From: Cyanobacteria bacterium SZAS LIN-3 | GTDB taxonomy: Bacteria; Cyanobacteriota; Vampirovibrionia; Obscuribacterales; Obscuribacteraceae | Length of the DNA: 64,000 nt | Assembly: GCA_018266215.1 (NCBI GenBank) | Contig: JAFEAV010000005.1 | Span: 1 to 64,000, forward strand | Direction: 5' to 3' | Shown here: positions 1 through 8,608 of the stretch, piece by piece | How the letters are laid out: each line of letters begins with the position of its first letter | Position numbering within the stretch: the stretch's first letter is position 1 | Program-made: the position numbers and the translations under genes | The notes under the pieces: model-generated | Database searches by the model: none | What the model was told of the DNA's origin: nothing | The model's input: only the letters and a program-made list of their open reading frames with translations

Positions 1-1
1 C

Positions 2-547
2 GTCACTGTCGAGCGCTATATGTACTATCAGCAGAACAAGCGTGACGTGACGCAGTTCATTCACCAGTTGCAACGCGACCTGGAAACAATGAACCTGCAA
101 AAGGCCCAGCAAACATGCAGCCGTCTTGGCGGCGTGGTTGGTGAAGTGGCTGAAGAAGGCGTTCGTTTGATGGCCGACCAGAAAGAAGATTTCTCCAAAG
201 CCTTCGACATCACAGTCGGTCTCGTCACCCGTAAGCTGGAAAAGCATCTGGCAGTCCTGGGTACTATTGGTGCCATCTGCCCCTTCCTCGGCCTGTTTGG
301 TACCGTGGTTGGTGTTATCTTCACCCTGGACATGCTGGGAGCCGCCGGCGGCGGTACTCCTGTAGTAGTACTTGGTGTTGCTAAAGCTCTTATCGCCACC
401 GGATATGGTCTGATCGTGGCAATCGCCGCAGTTATCTTCAACAACACTTACACCAACATTGTTAAAGGTTTCAACGACGATTTCCTTCTGCTCAAGCTGT
501 TGTTCCTCAGTTTTGTCGGCAACCAGGGCGAAGCCAGCAATCACTAG
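2..547 (+). CDS. MotA/TolQ/ExbB proton channel family protein (5' end outside window)
   Basis: Inner-membrane proton-channel subunit that would use the proton motive force with an ExbD/TolR partner. The reading frame is open to the window edge, so the N-terminus is missing; the first internal ATG is at 20, but the residues before it (VTVERY) resemble the ExRxxxL-type segment found near the N-terminus of the family. Two hydrophobic helices are visible, one with the GLFGTVVGVI motif and one with GVAKALIATGYGLIVAI, matching the conserved TM2 and TM3 of TolQ/ExbB. The TolR/ExbD-like gene follows after 52 bases. Sequence alone cannot separate a Tol role (envelope constriction) from an Exb role (TonB energisation), and no tonB, tolA or tolB lies nearby. 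Confidence 0.9.
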   Translation, partial: VTVERYMYYQQNKRDVTQFIHQLQRDLETMNLQKAQQTCSRLGGVVGEVAEEGVRLMADQKEDFSKAFDITVGLVTRKLEKHLAVLGTIGAICPFLGLFGTVVGVIFTLDMLGAAGGGTPVVVLGVAKALIATGYGLIVAIAAVIFNNTYTNIVKGFNDDFLLLKLLFLSFVGNQGEASNH

Positions 548-599
548 TCCGTCTGGCATTGAGCCCGGCTGACGCCGGGTGTCTAGGAGGTAGCATCCT

Positions 600-1028
600 A
601 TGTCTATGGGAAATGTCGGTGATCAGTTCACCGAGATTAACGTCACGCCTCTTACCGACGTGTTCCTTGTGCTGCTCGTAATCATGATTTTGATCGCTCC
701 CCTTATCGATAAGTCGGAGCTCAAGATCAAGCCGCCCGAGACTAAGTTTGCTAAAAAAGACGAAGCCACCAAGGGCATCAACATCGATATCGACAAGGAA
801 GGCCAGCTGGCCATCAACGGTCACTATGTGGCGGCCACCGACAAGCAAGTGGTTATAGACACGATCAAAAAACTGGTTGATGCCGCGCCGGACAAAGAGA
901 AACTGCACGTTACCCTGAACGCCGACGGCGACGCCAAGCAAAAATTTGTTGTGGAAGTTATGAGTGCCTGTGCCGCTTCCGGCGTGACCAAGATGCGCGT
1001 TGCGACTCAGCAGCAGACCAATTACTAG
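600..1028 (+). CDS. ExbD/TolR family biopolymer transport protein
   Basis: Partner of the TolQ/ExbB-like channel just upstream. The 142-residue protein has the family plan: short cytoplasmic N-terminus, one transmembrane helix at about residues 18-35, then a periplasmic domain. FTEINVTPLTDVFLVLLVI contains the family hallmark 'INVTPLTDV' with the membrane Asp that carries protons. A strong AGGAGG ribosome site sits at a normal distance before ATG 600. The periplasmic part is charged and ends in a typical ExbD segment (VMSACAASGVTKMRVAT). Family assignment is firm; Tol versus Exb function is open. Confidence 0.92.
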   Translation: MSMGNVGDQFTEINVTPLTDVFLVLLVIMILIAPLIDKSELKIKPPETKFAKKDEATKGINIDIDKEGQLAINGHYVAATDKQVVIDTIKKLVDAAPDKEKLHVTLNADGDAKQKFVVEVMSACAASGVTKMRVATQQQTNY

Positions 1029-1036
1029 TTTCTAAA

Positions 1037-1924
1037 TTGGCACAAGACGGAGACATTCTCTTAGGTCTACTCGGTCAATCGCTTGGCCATTCTCTGTCGC
1101 CCGTTATTCATCAGGCTTTTTTTGATGAGCTGGGTCTGAGCGGCCGCTACGACAAGATTGAAGTGCCCGATGCGGCTTCCGTACCCAGCACCCTCGAGGA
1201 CCTCTCTGCAAGCGGCTACAGGGGCCTCAACGTCACTATTCCCTATAAGCTTACGGTGCTGCCGCAACTGGCCGCCCTCGACGTCAGCGCCACGCTGGCC
1301 GGGGCCGTCAATACGATCAAGTTTGATCCCACGCCCACCGGTTATAACACCGACGTGAGCGGTCTGGCCGAAGCTCTATACCAGCTTGATCTCAGTGGTG
1401 AGGGCAGGGTGGTTGTGCTGGGCAATGGTGGAGCGGCTCGGGCCGCGGTGATTGCCGTGAGCACCCTGGGCTTCAAATCGCTGCAGGTTGTGAGCCGCGA
1501 CCATGCTAAGGCCAGAGCCATGCTTGATCAACTTTTACAGACGGCAGAGAGGCAGAGTCTTATCGCCAATTGTCGCCAGGCCGGGCTCACTTCCTTTGAG
1601 GACCTGGTCGGCCCCGGGGCGGACTTTCACGAGGATGTTTCACTGGTGATAAATGCCACACCAATAGGTCAAAAAAATGACCATATACCGGATAATTTAC
1701 TCCAATTTTTTAAATCAGTGGGCGGTCCGGGAAAGTGTTTTGTTGATCTGGTTTACGGCAAGGCCGGAACGCCATTGACTGGAGTGGCTCAACAGGCCGG
1801 TTTTGAGCGTATAGCCGACGGCATGGAGATGCTCATCCAGCAGGCGCGCCTGGCTTTTAAAATATGGACAGGCCAACTGCCCGATGGACAGCTGGCCCGC
1901 AAGAGACTAAATGAAAAGGCTTAA
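1037..1924 (+). CDS. aroE: Shikimate dehydrogenase
   Basis: NADPH-dependent reduction of 3-dehydroshikimate to shikimate in aromatic amino acid synthesis, in the cytosol. At 295 residues it has normal length. Visible motifs in order: SLSPVIHQAFF (substrate-binding Ser pair), NVTIPYK with the catalytic Lys, NTD, the dinucleotide-binding loop GNGGAARA, INATPIG, and the C-terminal DGMEMLIQQA. The start is TTG at 1037, eight bases after the preceding stop, so it is probably co-transcribed with the TolQ/TolR-like pair. No other aro genes are in the window. Confidence 0.95.
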   Translation: MAQDGDILLGLLGQSLGHSLSPVIHQAFFDELGLSGRYDKIEVPDAASVPSTLEDLSASGYRGLNVTIPYKLTVLPQLAALDVSATLAGAVNTIKFDPTPTGYNTDVSGLAEALYQLDLSGEGRVVVLGNGGAARAAVIAVSTLGFKSLQVVSRDHAKARAMLDQLLQTAERQSLIANCRQAGLTSFEDLVGPGADFHEDVSLVINATPIGQKNDHIPDNLLQFFKSVGGPGKCFVDLVYGKAGTPLTGVAQQAGFERIADGMEMLIQQARLAFKIWTGQLPDGQLARKRLNEKA

Positions 1925-1928
1925 ATAA

Positions 1929-2261
1929 TTAGAACGGGCCGCCGTCGAAGAAAATCGGCACCAGTTGCATCGCCAGTCCCAGCTCTCCACCGATTTGCAG
2001 AACACCGGAGAGGGCAGCTGTCATAGCCGACATGCGGCCGGAGAGAATGGCTTCCAGGTCATCGCCTTCGATAGCGATTGTGCAATCTGCAGGCGCGCCG
2101 GGAGCGCTCTCCATGATGTCGCAGGTGCCTTCCTTGATCGCGGTCAGCCAGGCTCCGCCGTTGGGGCCTTTGACGTGAATGAGATAGGTGGCAGTCAGGT
2201 TGCGAGCGGCCTCAGGTCTGAAGCGTCTTTTAAGCTCTTCGATTGTGTTTGTTGCCTGCAA
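1929..2261 (-). CDS. SCP2 sterol-binding domain protein
   Basis: A stand-alone small SCP2-like domain of 110 residues. The fold is suggested by FRPEAARNLTATYLIHV near the N-terminus, the strand-rich middle (CTIAIEGDDLEAILSGRMSAMTAALSG), and the terminal hydrophobic helix that usually caps the lipid pocket. The family binds acyl lipids or sterols; no ligand can be inferred. The start is TTG at 2261, preceded by GAGG eight bases upstream. It converges on aroE with only four bases between the stops. Confidence 0.75.
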   Translation of the reverse strand: MQATNTIEELKRRFRPEAARNLTATYLIHVKGPNGGAWLTAIKEGTCDIMESAPGAPADCTIAIEGDDLEAILSGRMSAMTAALSGVLQIGGELGLAMQLVPIFFDGGPF

Positions 2262-2393
2262 TTTAAAATCCTCGACTAAATCAAAGCGCTCAGTTTACCA
2301 GTCTTACGGTAAGCTTTGCAGTGGCCATTACTTAAAGAGCAAAGTATAAGCCAAGCCGCGGGCCATTTGCGACAGATGAAATAAAGAGAGTTT

Positions 2394-3230
2394 ATGGACG
2401 AGGACGAGAAAAAGCCCGAAAGTAGAGGCATTTCAGGGCCTGGTGCCCTGCCCAATAGCAGGCCTGAACTGCGCGGCGGCTCTAAATCCGGCGCTGGAGC
2501 CGGGTCCGAGTCGAAGTTTGGCGCCAAGTCCGACGGCAAATCCTATGATGCGCCGTATACCCAGCAACATTTGCTCGGTGCCAGATCCAAGGGCCGTCGC
2601 AATTTTTCCGATATCTCGCGGGTGCTGCCTCAGGTCCTGCGCAAGCTGGGTCTGGATAATCGCTTGAAGGAACAGACTTTCATCAATCTCTGGCCGCACA
2701 TTGTGGGCCACCCTTTCGGCGCCCTCAGTCGCCCACTATTTATAGATAACGAACGCAATATTGTCGTGGCCGTGCGCGATGCATCCACCGGCCAGGAGAT
2801 GACTTTCGCTAAAGTGCAATTGCTCAAAGCCATACGCCAGGCTGCTCGCGGCGTGGGCATTGAAATAACCGGCATGCGCTTCGATCTAAAAAGATTCAAT
2901 GAAAATCCGGTCAATCCTATCCCCGAGATTCTGCCCGATCCCTCCCGGGGGCTGCCTGAGCCCACCGCGGCCGACCTTGCCGCTGTGGTCGTCACGCCGG
3001 AGCAGTATGAGGAAATAGAGGCCCTGGGCCAGTCCTTTCTGGCCGCGCATCCCGAGGCCGAGCCCTCGCTCGTATCGCGCGTGCAGGCGCTATTTGAGAA
3101 GGAAATCAGGCTGCGTACCTGGCGGGAAGGTAAGGGATATCCCCACTGCAGTAAATGCGGCGATGTTACACCGCGCTTACATGGGACAGAGTTAATATGT
3201 GCCCAATGTTTCGCCGCTGGTATGTCCTGA
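2394..3230 (+). CDS. DUF721/DciA-like protein with C-terminal zinc ribbon
   Basis: Probable DciA-type protein; the family includes the ancestral loader of the replicative helicase DnaB. The 278-residue protein has a disordered Gly/Ser/Lys-rich N-terminus (about 1-60), a DUF721 core at about 70-170 (VLRKLGLDNRLKEQTFINLW, IVVAVRDASTGQEM), and two CxxC pairs at Cys252/255 and Cys269/272 that look like a zinc ribbon. In many DciA proteins the domain is close to one end and no zinc ribbon is present, so this architecture is less usual. ftsEX lies downstream. Helicase loading is inferred from the domain only. Confidence 0.75.
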   Translation: MDEDEKKPESRGISGPGALPNSRPELRGGSKSGAGAGSESKFGAKSDGKSYDAPYTQQHLLGARSKGRRNFSDISRVLPQVLRKLGLDNRLKEQTFINLWPHIVGHPFGALSRPLFIDNERNIVVAVRDASTGQEMTFAKVQLLKAIRQAARGVGIEITGMRFDLKRFNENPVNPIPEILPDPSRGLPEPTAADLAAVVVTPEQYEEIEALGQSFLAAHPEAEPSLVSRVQALFEKEIRLRTWREGKGYPHCSKCGDVTPRLHGTELICAQCFAAGMS

Positions 3231-3309
3231 AGTGCTTGTACCGGCTATATCTTAGGGGTTGTCATTTGCGACTGAAGATGAACAATCTCCTACCTTGTCC
3301 ACAAGTCAA

Positions 3310-3337
3310 TTGTTCCTCGTGACTACTGTGATATTAT
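3310..3337 (+). promoter_or_regulatory. Candidate promoter of ftsEX
   Basis: A TTGTTC box (3310-3315) and a TATTAT box (3332-3337) are separated by 16 bases. The -10 box overlaps the possible ATG at 3336. If this promoter is used, that ATG would not be in the transcript, which supports the ftsE start at 3384. Confidence 0.4.
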
Positions 3338-3383
3338 GGCCACTCTTGAGAAGTGTGTCTCCCCAGCCAAGAAGCCGGTAGCA

Positions 3384-4070
3384 ATGATCAGGCTGCAAAA
3401 CGTCTATAAAAATTATGGCGGCCGTCCCGCCCTATCCAATGTCAATTTGCACATCGCCCTGGGTGAGTTTGCCTTCCTTGTGGGGCCCTCCGGTGCCGGC
3501 AAATCGACTCTGATGCGCTTGCTTTATCGTGAAGAAGTGCCGACCACCGGTAATGTCTTCATCGGCGGCGTCAATCTCAATCGTCTACATGCTGGACAGA
3601 TACCGCTTCTGCGCCGACGCCTGGGCATTATTTTCCAGGACTTTAAACTGCTTTCCAGTCAGACCGTATTCAATAATGTCGCTTACATTTTGCGCGCCCT
3701 CGGTGTGGATGAAGCGGAAGTAGCGAAGCGCGTCAATTCCGCCCTGGCGGTGGTCAATCTGGAGCACAAATGGGACGCCTATCCCTCCGAGCTTTCCGGT
3801 GGCGAACAACAGCGTGTGGGCATCGCCCGCGCCATTGTTAACGGCCCGCCCGTGCTGCTTGCCGATGAACCGACCGGCAACCTGGACCCGGCCACATCGC
3901 TGGAAATCGTCCAGTTGCTCGAGCGCATCAGTCAGCGCGGTACAACAGTTTTGATTTCAACCCACGACCAGCCCATCGTAAACGCCATGAGAAGGCGAGT
4001 AATCGCGCTCAAGGGCGGCGAAGTGGTGGCCGACGTCGATAATGGTATCTACGAGCTGGAGATGTCCTGA
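3384..4070 (+). CDS. ftsE: Cell division ATP-binding protein FtsE
   Basis: ATPase of the FtsEX complex, which activates septal peptidoglycan hydrolases during division. Starting at ATG 3384 gives a 228-residue protein beginning [13 protein letters not shown], the usual FtsE N-terminus; an in-frame ATG at 3336 would add 16 residues. Walker A (GPSGAGKST) is at 34-42, the Q-loop Gln at 85 (IIFQDFKLL), the signature LSGGEQQR at 137-144, and Walker B (VLLADEP) at 157-163. ftsX begins two bases after the stop. FtsE differs from ordinary ABC transporter ATPases mainly in its pairing with FtsX, which is satisfied here. Confidence 0.93.
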   Translation: MIRLQNVYKNYGGRPALSNVNLHIALGEFAFLVGPSGAGKSTLMRLLYREEVPTTGNVFIGGVNLNRLHAGQIPLLRRRLGIIFQDFKLLSSQTVFNNVAYILRALGVDEAEVAKRVNSALAVVNLEHKWDAYPSELSGGEQQRVGIARAIVNGPPVLLADEPTGNLDPATSLEIVQLLERISQRGTTVLISTHDQPIVNAMRRRVIALKGGEVVADVDNGIYELEMS

Positions 4071-4072
4071 GC

Positions 4073-4945
4073 ATGCTTAGATCGCTGAGAATTTTCCGCC
4101 GCGTTTTAATCGAGACTGTTCTTGGTCTCAAGGCTTCGGGCTGGTCCAACTGGCTCGTGGTCAGCATCCTTTGTGTGGCCCTCACCATATTTGGTGGCGT
4201 CCTTCAGTTGACCATGACGATGAAAAATCTGGTCAATGCCTGGGGCTCGCAAATTGAAATCTCAGCCTTCCTCAATGATGGTGTCGATCCCAAGAAAGTG
4301 GCCCAGGAAATCAGTCAGTTTGCTGAAGTCAAACAGGTGGAAATTGTCACCAAGGAAGTTGCCTGGCAGGAAATGCAGCACAACTTCAAGCTGGGCGTGC
4401 TCAACAATCCACTGCCCAATACCCTGCACATAAAGCTATCCAATCCCGAACAGGTGGAGTCTCTGGCGCCCAAGCTGAGACTTTTGCCGACGATTGAAAA
4501 CATTCGCTATCCCCTTAAAGTGGCGAAGAAGATCAATGACATTCGTCACTTCCTGGAGATAGCAGGATTCTTTGTCACGGCTGTGCTTTCGGCCGCTACT
4601 CTCACTGTCATAGGTAACACTATCCACCTGGTGATCAAAGCCAGGCTGCGCGAAATTGAAATCTTGAGTCTCATGGGTGTCGGTCACTTCTACATCAAGT
4701 GTCCTTTTGTATTTCAGGGCGCCGCCTACGGCGCGGCCGCAGCCCTGATGGCGACTGTGATTTTGCTCGGTATGCACTTCTATATTGATCCTTACGTCAA
4801 AGATCAGCTCCTCAGTCTGGCACCATTTATGCCGCAGGAGCTTGAGTACAGCATCCTGCCTACAGCCCTGCTTATGACCGCTCTGGGAGTGGTTGTCGGC
4901 GCCGGCGGCAGCCTCTGGACTTCCGGACGCTATATCAAGATCTAA
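4073..4945 (+). CDS. ftsX: Cell division protein FtsX
   Basis: Membrane partner of FtsE. The 290-residue protein has the FtsX layout: first helix at about residues 24-46 (WLVVSILCVALTIFGGVLQL), a periplasmic loop (about 50-160) with alternating charged strands (EISAFLNDGVDPKKVAQEIS), then three helices in the C-terminal half with the conserved LREIEILSLMGVG cytoplasmic loop. ftsE is immediately upstream. It should relay ATP hydrolysis to a periplasmic amidase or its activator; the amidase gene at 56.4 kb is a possible but distant client. Confidence 0.93.
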   Translation: MLRSLRIFRRVLIETVLGLKASGWSNWLVVSILCVALTIFGGVLQLTMTMKNLVNAWGSQIEISAFLNDGVDPKKVAQEISQFAEVKQVEIVTKEVAWQEMQHNFKLGVLNNPLPNTLHIKLSNPEQVESLAPKLRLLPTIENIRYPLKVAKKINDIRHFLEIAGFFVTAVLSAATLTVIGNTIHLVIKARLREIEILSLMGVGHFYIKCPFVFQGAAYGAAAALMATVILLGMHFYIDPYVKDQLLSLAPFMPQELEYSILPTALLMTALGVVVGAGGSLWTSGRYIKI

Positions 4946-4996
4946 GGCCATTCGTTGCCTGAAGTGCGCTTTACAACGCCTTTTGGAAGTTCTACG

Positions 4997-5332
4997 ATGA
5001 ATGTTGTACATCATCCGGAGGTACCTGTCGTTATGGTCCCCAAGGCTTCTCGCAAAATTGGGAAGGCGCAGGCGCGTGAGCAATTTTCACCGTTGATTGA
5101 ATCACTGGTCACTCACGGAGGCGTCATAGAAGTCACCGATTACGGAAAAGTAGCGGCGGTCATGTTGAGACACAGCGATTATTTGCAGCTGCTCTCCCAG
5201 GCACAACAACCGCTCATTCCTAAACGACAGCTAGCCGGTTCTGCCGAACTGGTCGGCGACCTGGAAGTGGCTGGACGCGAAATTTCGGACCTTATCTTGC
5301 GTAATGTCGGCACTGCTTTGCACGAACTATGA
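4997..5332 (+). CDS. Phd/YefM-family antitoxin
   Basis: Type II antitoxin-like DNA-binding protein. The core, SRKIGKAQAREQFSPLIESL followed by VIEVTDYGKVAAVMLRHSDY, is the Phd/YefM fold in which the N-terminal half dimerises and binds operator DNA. Three starts are possible: TTG 4955, ATG 4997 (GGAAG seven bases before), and ATG 5033 (GGAGG about eleven bases before); I chose 4997. The gene overlaps the next frame by four bases (ATGA), the usual coupling with a toxin. The toxin is truncated, so this antitoxin may be an orphan or a remnant. Confidence 0.75.
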   Translation: MNVVHHPEVPVVMVPKASRKIGKAQAREQFSPLIESLVTHGGVIEVTDYGKVAAVMLRHSDYLQLLSQAQQPLIPKRQLAGSAELVGDLEVAGREISDLILRNVGTALHEL

Positions 5333-5526
5333 GCGCCTCTGTATTTCTCACTGATACCCACCCTCTGGTCTATTTCATTACCGGGCAATATCGGAAGATT
5401 CCACGGAAAGTCAGGACGACGTTTGAAGATGCAGTTGAGGGGCGGAAAGTAATTTTCATACCCGGTGTGGTTTTGTGGGAGTTATCGCTGGGCTCTCCGA
5501 ATGGACTGCCCTTTGATCACTGGTGA
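5329..5526 (+). pseudogene. Truncated PIN-domain (VapC-like) toxin
   Basis: The 65-residue frame matches only the first half of a PIN-domain ribonuclease toxin: LTDTHPLVYFITGQYRKIPR carries the first conserved acidic residue, and VIFIPGVVLWELSL is the strand and helix holding the conserved Glu. Family members are about 125-140 residues and carry further Asp residues in the C-terminal half; here the frame ends after LPFDHW. The sequence beyond the stop, in any forward frame, does not read as PIN and runs into the terminator of the opposite gene. The missing acidic residues should make it inactive. Confidence 0.7.
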
Positions 5527-5573
5527 CGGCGTCATCCATCGAGAAAAACCGTGCGAAGTATTCTGGTGAATAT

Positions 5574-5601
5574 AAAAAAAGGGAGGCCGCAGCCCCCCTT
5601 T
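5574..5601 (-). terminator. Rho-independent terminator after the cytosolic cyclophilin gene
   Basis: Read on the minus strand, AAAGGGGGGC pairs with GCCTCCCTTT (one mismatch) around a short loop and is followed by a run of seven T. It lies 22 bases past the stop at 5624. Confidence 0.8.
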
Positions 5602-5623
5602 CAGTACTCAGTTATTGCTGGAA

Positions 5624-6100
5624 TTACTTGTTGGCTGTTTCCAGAACCGATACTTTGGTCATTTTGTCGCCGACGCGCAATTGCATTACATTCTCGAGTC
5701 CTTCGATTACCTCGCCGAGGACGGCATAGCCGGGCGGGTTGTCGAGGAAATCAGCGGGAGCAAGAGTGATGTAATACTGGCAGCTGGCTGAGTTAGGATC
5801 GTTGCTGCGAGCCATGGCTACGATGCCGGCCTTGTTGTGCTTGAGGTGCGGTTTTTTCTCAAGCTGAATTGTGCGTTTTTTACCGGTGGCGGGATCTTTG
5901 TAATCGCCCATGCCGTTGCCGTTGGGGCAACCGCCCTGGATTACGAACCCGGGCTCATAGCGATGGAAGGTCAGGCCGTTGTAGAAGCCTTTGTTTACGA
6001 GATCAAGGAAGTTGTCGGCGGTGATAGGAGCATCAGTTTTGAAGACCTTCACTTTGATGGTGCCTTTATTGGTCTCGATCGATACGATTGGATCTGGCAT
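5624..6100 (-). CDS. Peptidyl-prolyl cis-trans isomerase, cyclophilin type, cytosolic
   Basis: Catalyses cis-trans isomerisation of peptidyl-proline bonds. The 158-residue product (from ATG 6100) is a single cyclophilin domain: [15 protein letters not shown], the active-site [13 protein letters not shown] with its catalytic Arg, and [10 protein letters not shown] followed by [12 protein letters not shown]. No signal peptide is seen, so the protein should be cytosolic. An ATG at 6145 would add 15 residues (with three Cys), and neither start has a clear ribosome site. A paralogue with an export signal lies 136 bases upstream, and the two share most of the core including the unusual Tyr-Glu-Pro in FHRYEPGF. 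Confidence 0.93.
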   Translation of the reverse strand: MPDPIVSIETNKGTIKVKVFKTDAPITADNFLDLVNKGFYNGLTFHRYEPGFVIQGGCPNGNGMGDYKDPATGKKRTIQLEKKPHLKHNKAGIVAMARSNDPNSASCQYYITLAPADFLDNPPGYAVLGEVIEGLENVMQLRVGDKMTKVSVLETANK

Positions 6101-6236
6101 AGTGATTTGTCGATGACAGCAAGAACATGCAGCGATGACGCGCATCGAGATGCAAAGATGTTGCCATCTAACCTCCGTTAAATATCTAACCGGCTCATTC
6201 TACCAAGAGCTAACGCTCAAGACGCGAAACAAAAGG

Positions 6237-6842
6237 TTATTTTGCAGCGCCCTTGACGATGAACACCTTGGTCATTTTGTCGCCCTTGCGGAGACTTTTG
6301 ACTACGTCCAGGCCTTCGATGCATTTGCCGAAGACGGCATAACCCGGCGGCTTATCGAGAAATGTGGCGGGGTCAAGGGTGAAATAGAACTGGCAACTTG
6401 CCGTATCAGGATCGCTGGTGCGGGCCATAGCCAGCATGCCTGCTTGATCGTGCACCAGATTCGGTTTCTTTTCCAGACGGATGTAGCGGGTCTGACCGGT
6501 TTTAGGATCGACGAAATTGCCGGTACCGGTGCCGTTGGGATCGCCGCCCTGGATGCAGAAACCAGGCTCATATCGGTGGAAAGTCAGACCGTCGTAAAAC
6601 TTGCGGTTGACCAGATCGAGGAAATTGTTGGAGGTGATTGGGGCATCGTGCTGGTAGATGACTACTTTGATCACGCCTTTTGTGGTGTCCATTTCCACAA
6701 TCGGATCGTCGGACTTCTTCTCTTTGGCTGCCTGGGCCGGTGTTGATGTCAGAGCTCCGGCTCCCATGACCACAAGCATTGCCATCGCCGGCAGTGTCGC
6801 GGCCAGATTGAATTTACCGAGTTGTGTTCTGCTGAACTTCAT
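6237..6842 (-). CDS. Peptidyl-prolyl cis-trans isomerase, cyclophilin type, exported
   Basis: Exported cyclophilin of 201 residues. ATG 6842 is preceded by GGGAG at seven bases and opens a signal peptide (hydrophobic LAATLPAMAMLVVMGAGAL, then TPAQA before the likely cut at about residue 39). The domain follows: [27 protein letters not shown] with the catalytic Arg, SCQFYFTL, and GYAVFGKCIEGL. It is close to the cytosolic paralogue at 5624, indicating duplication with a signal peptide gained or lost. It would fold or isomerise envelope proteins. Confidence 0.93.
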   Translation of the reverse strand: MKFSRTQLGKFNLAATLPAMAMLVVMGAGALTSTPAQAAKEKKSDDPIVEMDTTKGVIKVVIYQHDAPITSNNFLDLVNRKFYDGLTFHRYEPGFCIQGGDPNGTGTGNFVDPKTGQTRYIRLEKKPNLVHDQAGMLAMARTSDPDTASCQFYFTLDPATFLDKPPGYAVFGKCIEGLDVVKSLRKGDKMTKVFIVKGAAK

Positions 6843-6874
6843 TTTTTTCTCCCATCGAGTACTACCAAAAAGTG

Positions 6875-7798
6875 TCACTTAATCGAATAGATTACATCGC
6901 TCTTTTTGCCGGGCACAGCCCCTTCATTGGCGGCCTTTAGCGCCAGGTTGACGCCGTAGATAGGCAGCGTCACACTGCCTGAACTGGAGGTGAAGGGAGG
7001 CATCAGCAGAGGCACTGTCAGCGCGTTGAGGGTGCCGGCATCGGTGGCGTAAAAGGCTACCCAGCCGGTGGTTTCATCCTGAGGCAAAACAACTCTGCGG
7101 TTGAAACGTCCCTCTTCTATCTCATGGCGACCGCGGTCGCGGCCCACCGCCGTGCCGGGATTGCGCTTGCGATACTCTTCGGGTGCGGCGTATTCGTAGC
7201 CGATTACCGATGTCAGTCCCAGCGAGGCCACTCCGGCCGCGCCGACCATGACCTTGCTTTTCTTGGTCATGACATTTTGATCAAGTTTGACTATTTTGTC
7301 GTAACCGACCGGATAGACCGTTTTGCCTGCACACTGACCGCGGATGCCTTCACCAAGCAGCACCACCGGCTGGTCGCTGTTGTTGCGGATGGTGAGCTCG
7401 ATGTATACGAGCCTGGGACCTTTGTAGCGAGTGAGGGGATTGACGGTCATGCCCTTGGCCACGCCCATCAGTCCGCCGCTCGATGCCTGGCCCGAGAGTT
7501 TGGTTGTGTCCGGCTGGTCGCCGCTGCTCAGACCCATGCTCTCCACCTGTTCGGGCGAAACCGGCAGTGCGGTCATCGGGCCGGCGGGAATATCGGCCTG
7601 GGAAGTGCCGGTCGGCGCCAGTGGGTCGGTTTTGAGCGGCAGGGGTTGCTCCATGCCATGGTCATGCTCAGCGGGATTGAAGACCTCGTCGCCTTCGGTT
7701 GGCACTGCCAGAGCCGGTGCGGCTAAGAGGGCGAAGCTGAAGCTGAGGAGACCGGCTGCCAGTCTTCTCGTTTGCGATTGATACCGGGTAATTCTCAC
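6875..7798 (-). CDS. Exported protein of unknown function
   Basis: I do not recognise this family. The 307-residue protein starts with a signal peptide (RRLAAGLLSFSFALLAAPALA, cut near residue 31). A Pro/Asp-rich stretch follows to about residue 110, then a beta-rich region (GPRLVYIELTIRNNSDQPVV) resembling an immunoglobulin-like or copper-chaperone-like sandwich that supports extracellular adhesion or anchoring. The middle has a Gly/Ala-rich short hydrophobic patch (VMVGAAGVASLGLTSVIGY). It ends 32 bases before the exported cyclophilin start and is likely in the same operon, so it may be an envelope client or partner. Confidence 0.6.
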   Translation of the reverse strand: MRITRYQSQTRRLAAGLLSFSFALLAAPALAVPTEGDEVFNPAEHDHGMEQPLPLKTDPLAPTGTSQADIPAGPMTALPVSPEQVESMGLSSGDQPDTTKLSGQASSGGLMGVAKGMTVNPLTRYKGPRLVYIELTIRNNSDQPVVLLGEGIRGQCAGKTVYPVGYDKIVKLDQNVMTKKSKVMVGAAGVASLGLTSVIGYEYAAPEEYRKRNPGTAVGRDRGRHEIEEGRFNRRVVLPQDETTGWVAFYATDAGTLNALTVPLLMPPFTSSSGSVTLPIYGVNLALKAANEGAVPGKKSDVIYSIK

Positions 7799-7831
7799 AG
7801 ATTAATCCTTGAATCGCCCTGCTGCAGGGCT

Positions 7832-8506
7832 TTATTGTCTCTGGCCAAAAAGCTGATAGGTAACTTTGGCTCTCGGTGGCTGCTGGCCATCTTTGACAAT
7901 AGATATTCTCTCAAGACCCTGGAAGGTCGCACCACCATTTTGAAGCTCCATTACAATCGCTTCCTGGGCCATAGTCTTGCCGATCGGGTGCTGGTAACGG
8001 ATAAAGGCCTGGTTGTTCATCACCTTATAAATAGTCAAGGTCGTGGACACGCCCTGGTCATTTGACATTTGATAACCCTGCTGGGGAGAGCCGGCGATAT
8101 TCCAGGTATTGCGCGTACCGCCGGCGAAGAGACCTTCAATACCCTGCTGATACTGAGGCTGGGCCTCAATACCCGTGCGCTGACCCTGGACCAGCCAGGA
8201 GCCGAGGAACTTGGGCGGCAGGGCGACTGATTTCTGTACCTGGGCCTGGAGCGGGCGCTGCTGCTGGACATTGCCGCTGTAGGTATTGTTCTGACCGTAC
8301 TGAGCGGCGCCACCGTTGAGCATTTGAGGTCTGGCGTAGCTGTCGTTTTGCGGAGGAGCGCTCTCGATGAAGCCCTGGGCTTCAGCTCCCAGTTGGAAAG
8401 GGGCGGCGTTGACCATGGAAGCCATGCTGCCGGCGGTGACTAATGCAAAAAGAAGCGTTGCAGCGCCTTTGACCAGCACACCCGCTTTTGGCTGAAAGTT
8501 TTTCAT
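7832..8506 (-). CDS. Exported Gln/Tyr-rich protein of unknown function
   Basis: Unrecognised 224-residue exported protein. ATG 8506 (a TTG at 8518 is also in frame) leads into a signal peptide with GAATLLFALVTAGSMASM and a cut after VNA. The mature N-terminus is Gln/Asn/Tyr-rich and probably flexible (about residues 45-95). The C-terminal half looks folded and beta-rich, with LPPKFLGSWLVQGQRTG, TTLTIYKVMNNQAFIRYQHP and KVTYQLFGQRQ. It lies 33 bases upstream of the 6875 gene on the same strand, so it is part of the run of minus-strand envelope genes from 9.4 to 5.6 kb. Confidence 0.6.
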   Translation of the reverse strand: MKNFQPKAGVLVKGAATLLFALVTAGSMASMVNAAPFQLGAEAQGFIESAPPQNDSYARPQMLNGGAAQYGQNNTYSGNVQQQRPLQAQVQKSVALPPKFLGSWLVQGQRTGIEAQPQYQQGIEGLFAGGTRNTWNIAGSPQQGYQMSNDQGVSTTLTIYKVMNNQAFIRYQHPIGKTMAQEAIVMELQNGGATFQGLERISIVKDGQQPPRAKVTYQLFGQRQ

Positions 8507-8608
8507 GGTCTCACTCAATCCTTAAACGTATAAAGAGTCTAGAAGTTGGTAATTTGGCAGTAAATGGGCAAGTAATTCATTCTACCCGGCCTTCTTGCAG
8601 TTGGCACG

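Noticed and set aside
5523..5729. Continuation of the PIN toxin by frameshift
   Set aside because: Neither other forward frame resembles the missing half of a PIN domain, and both run into the terminator of the opposite gene.
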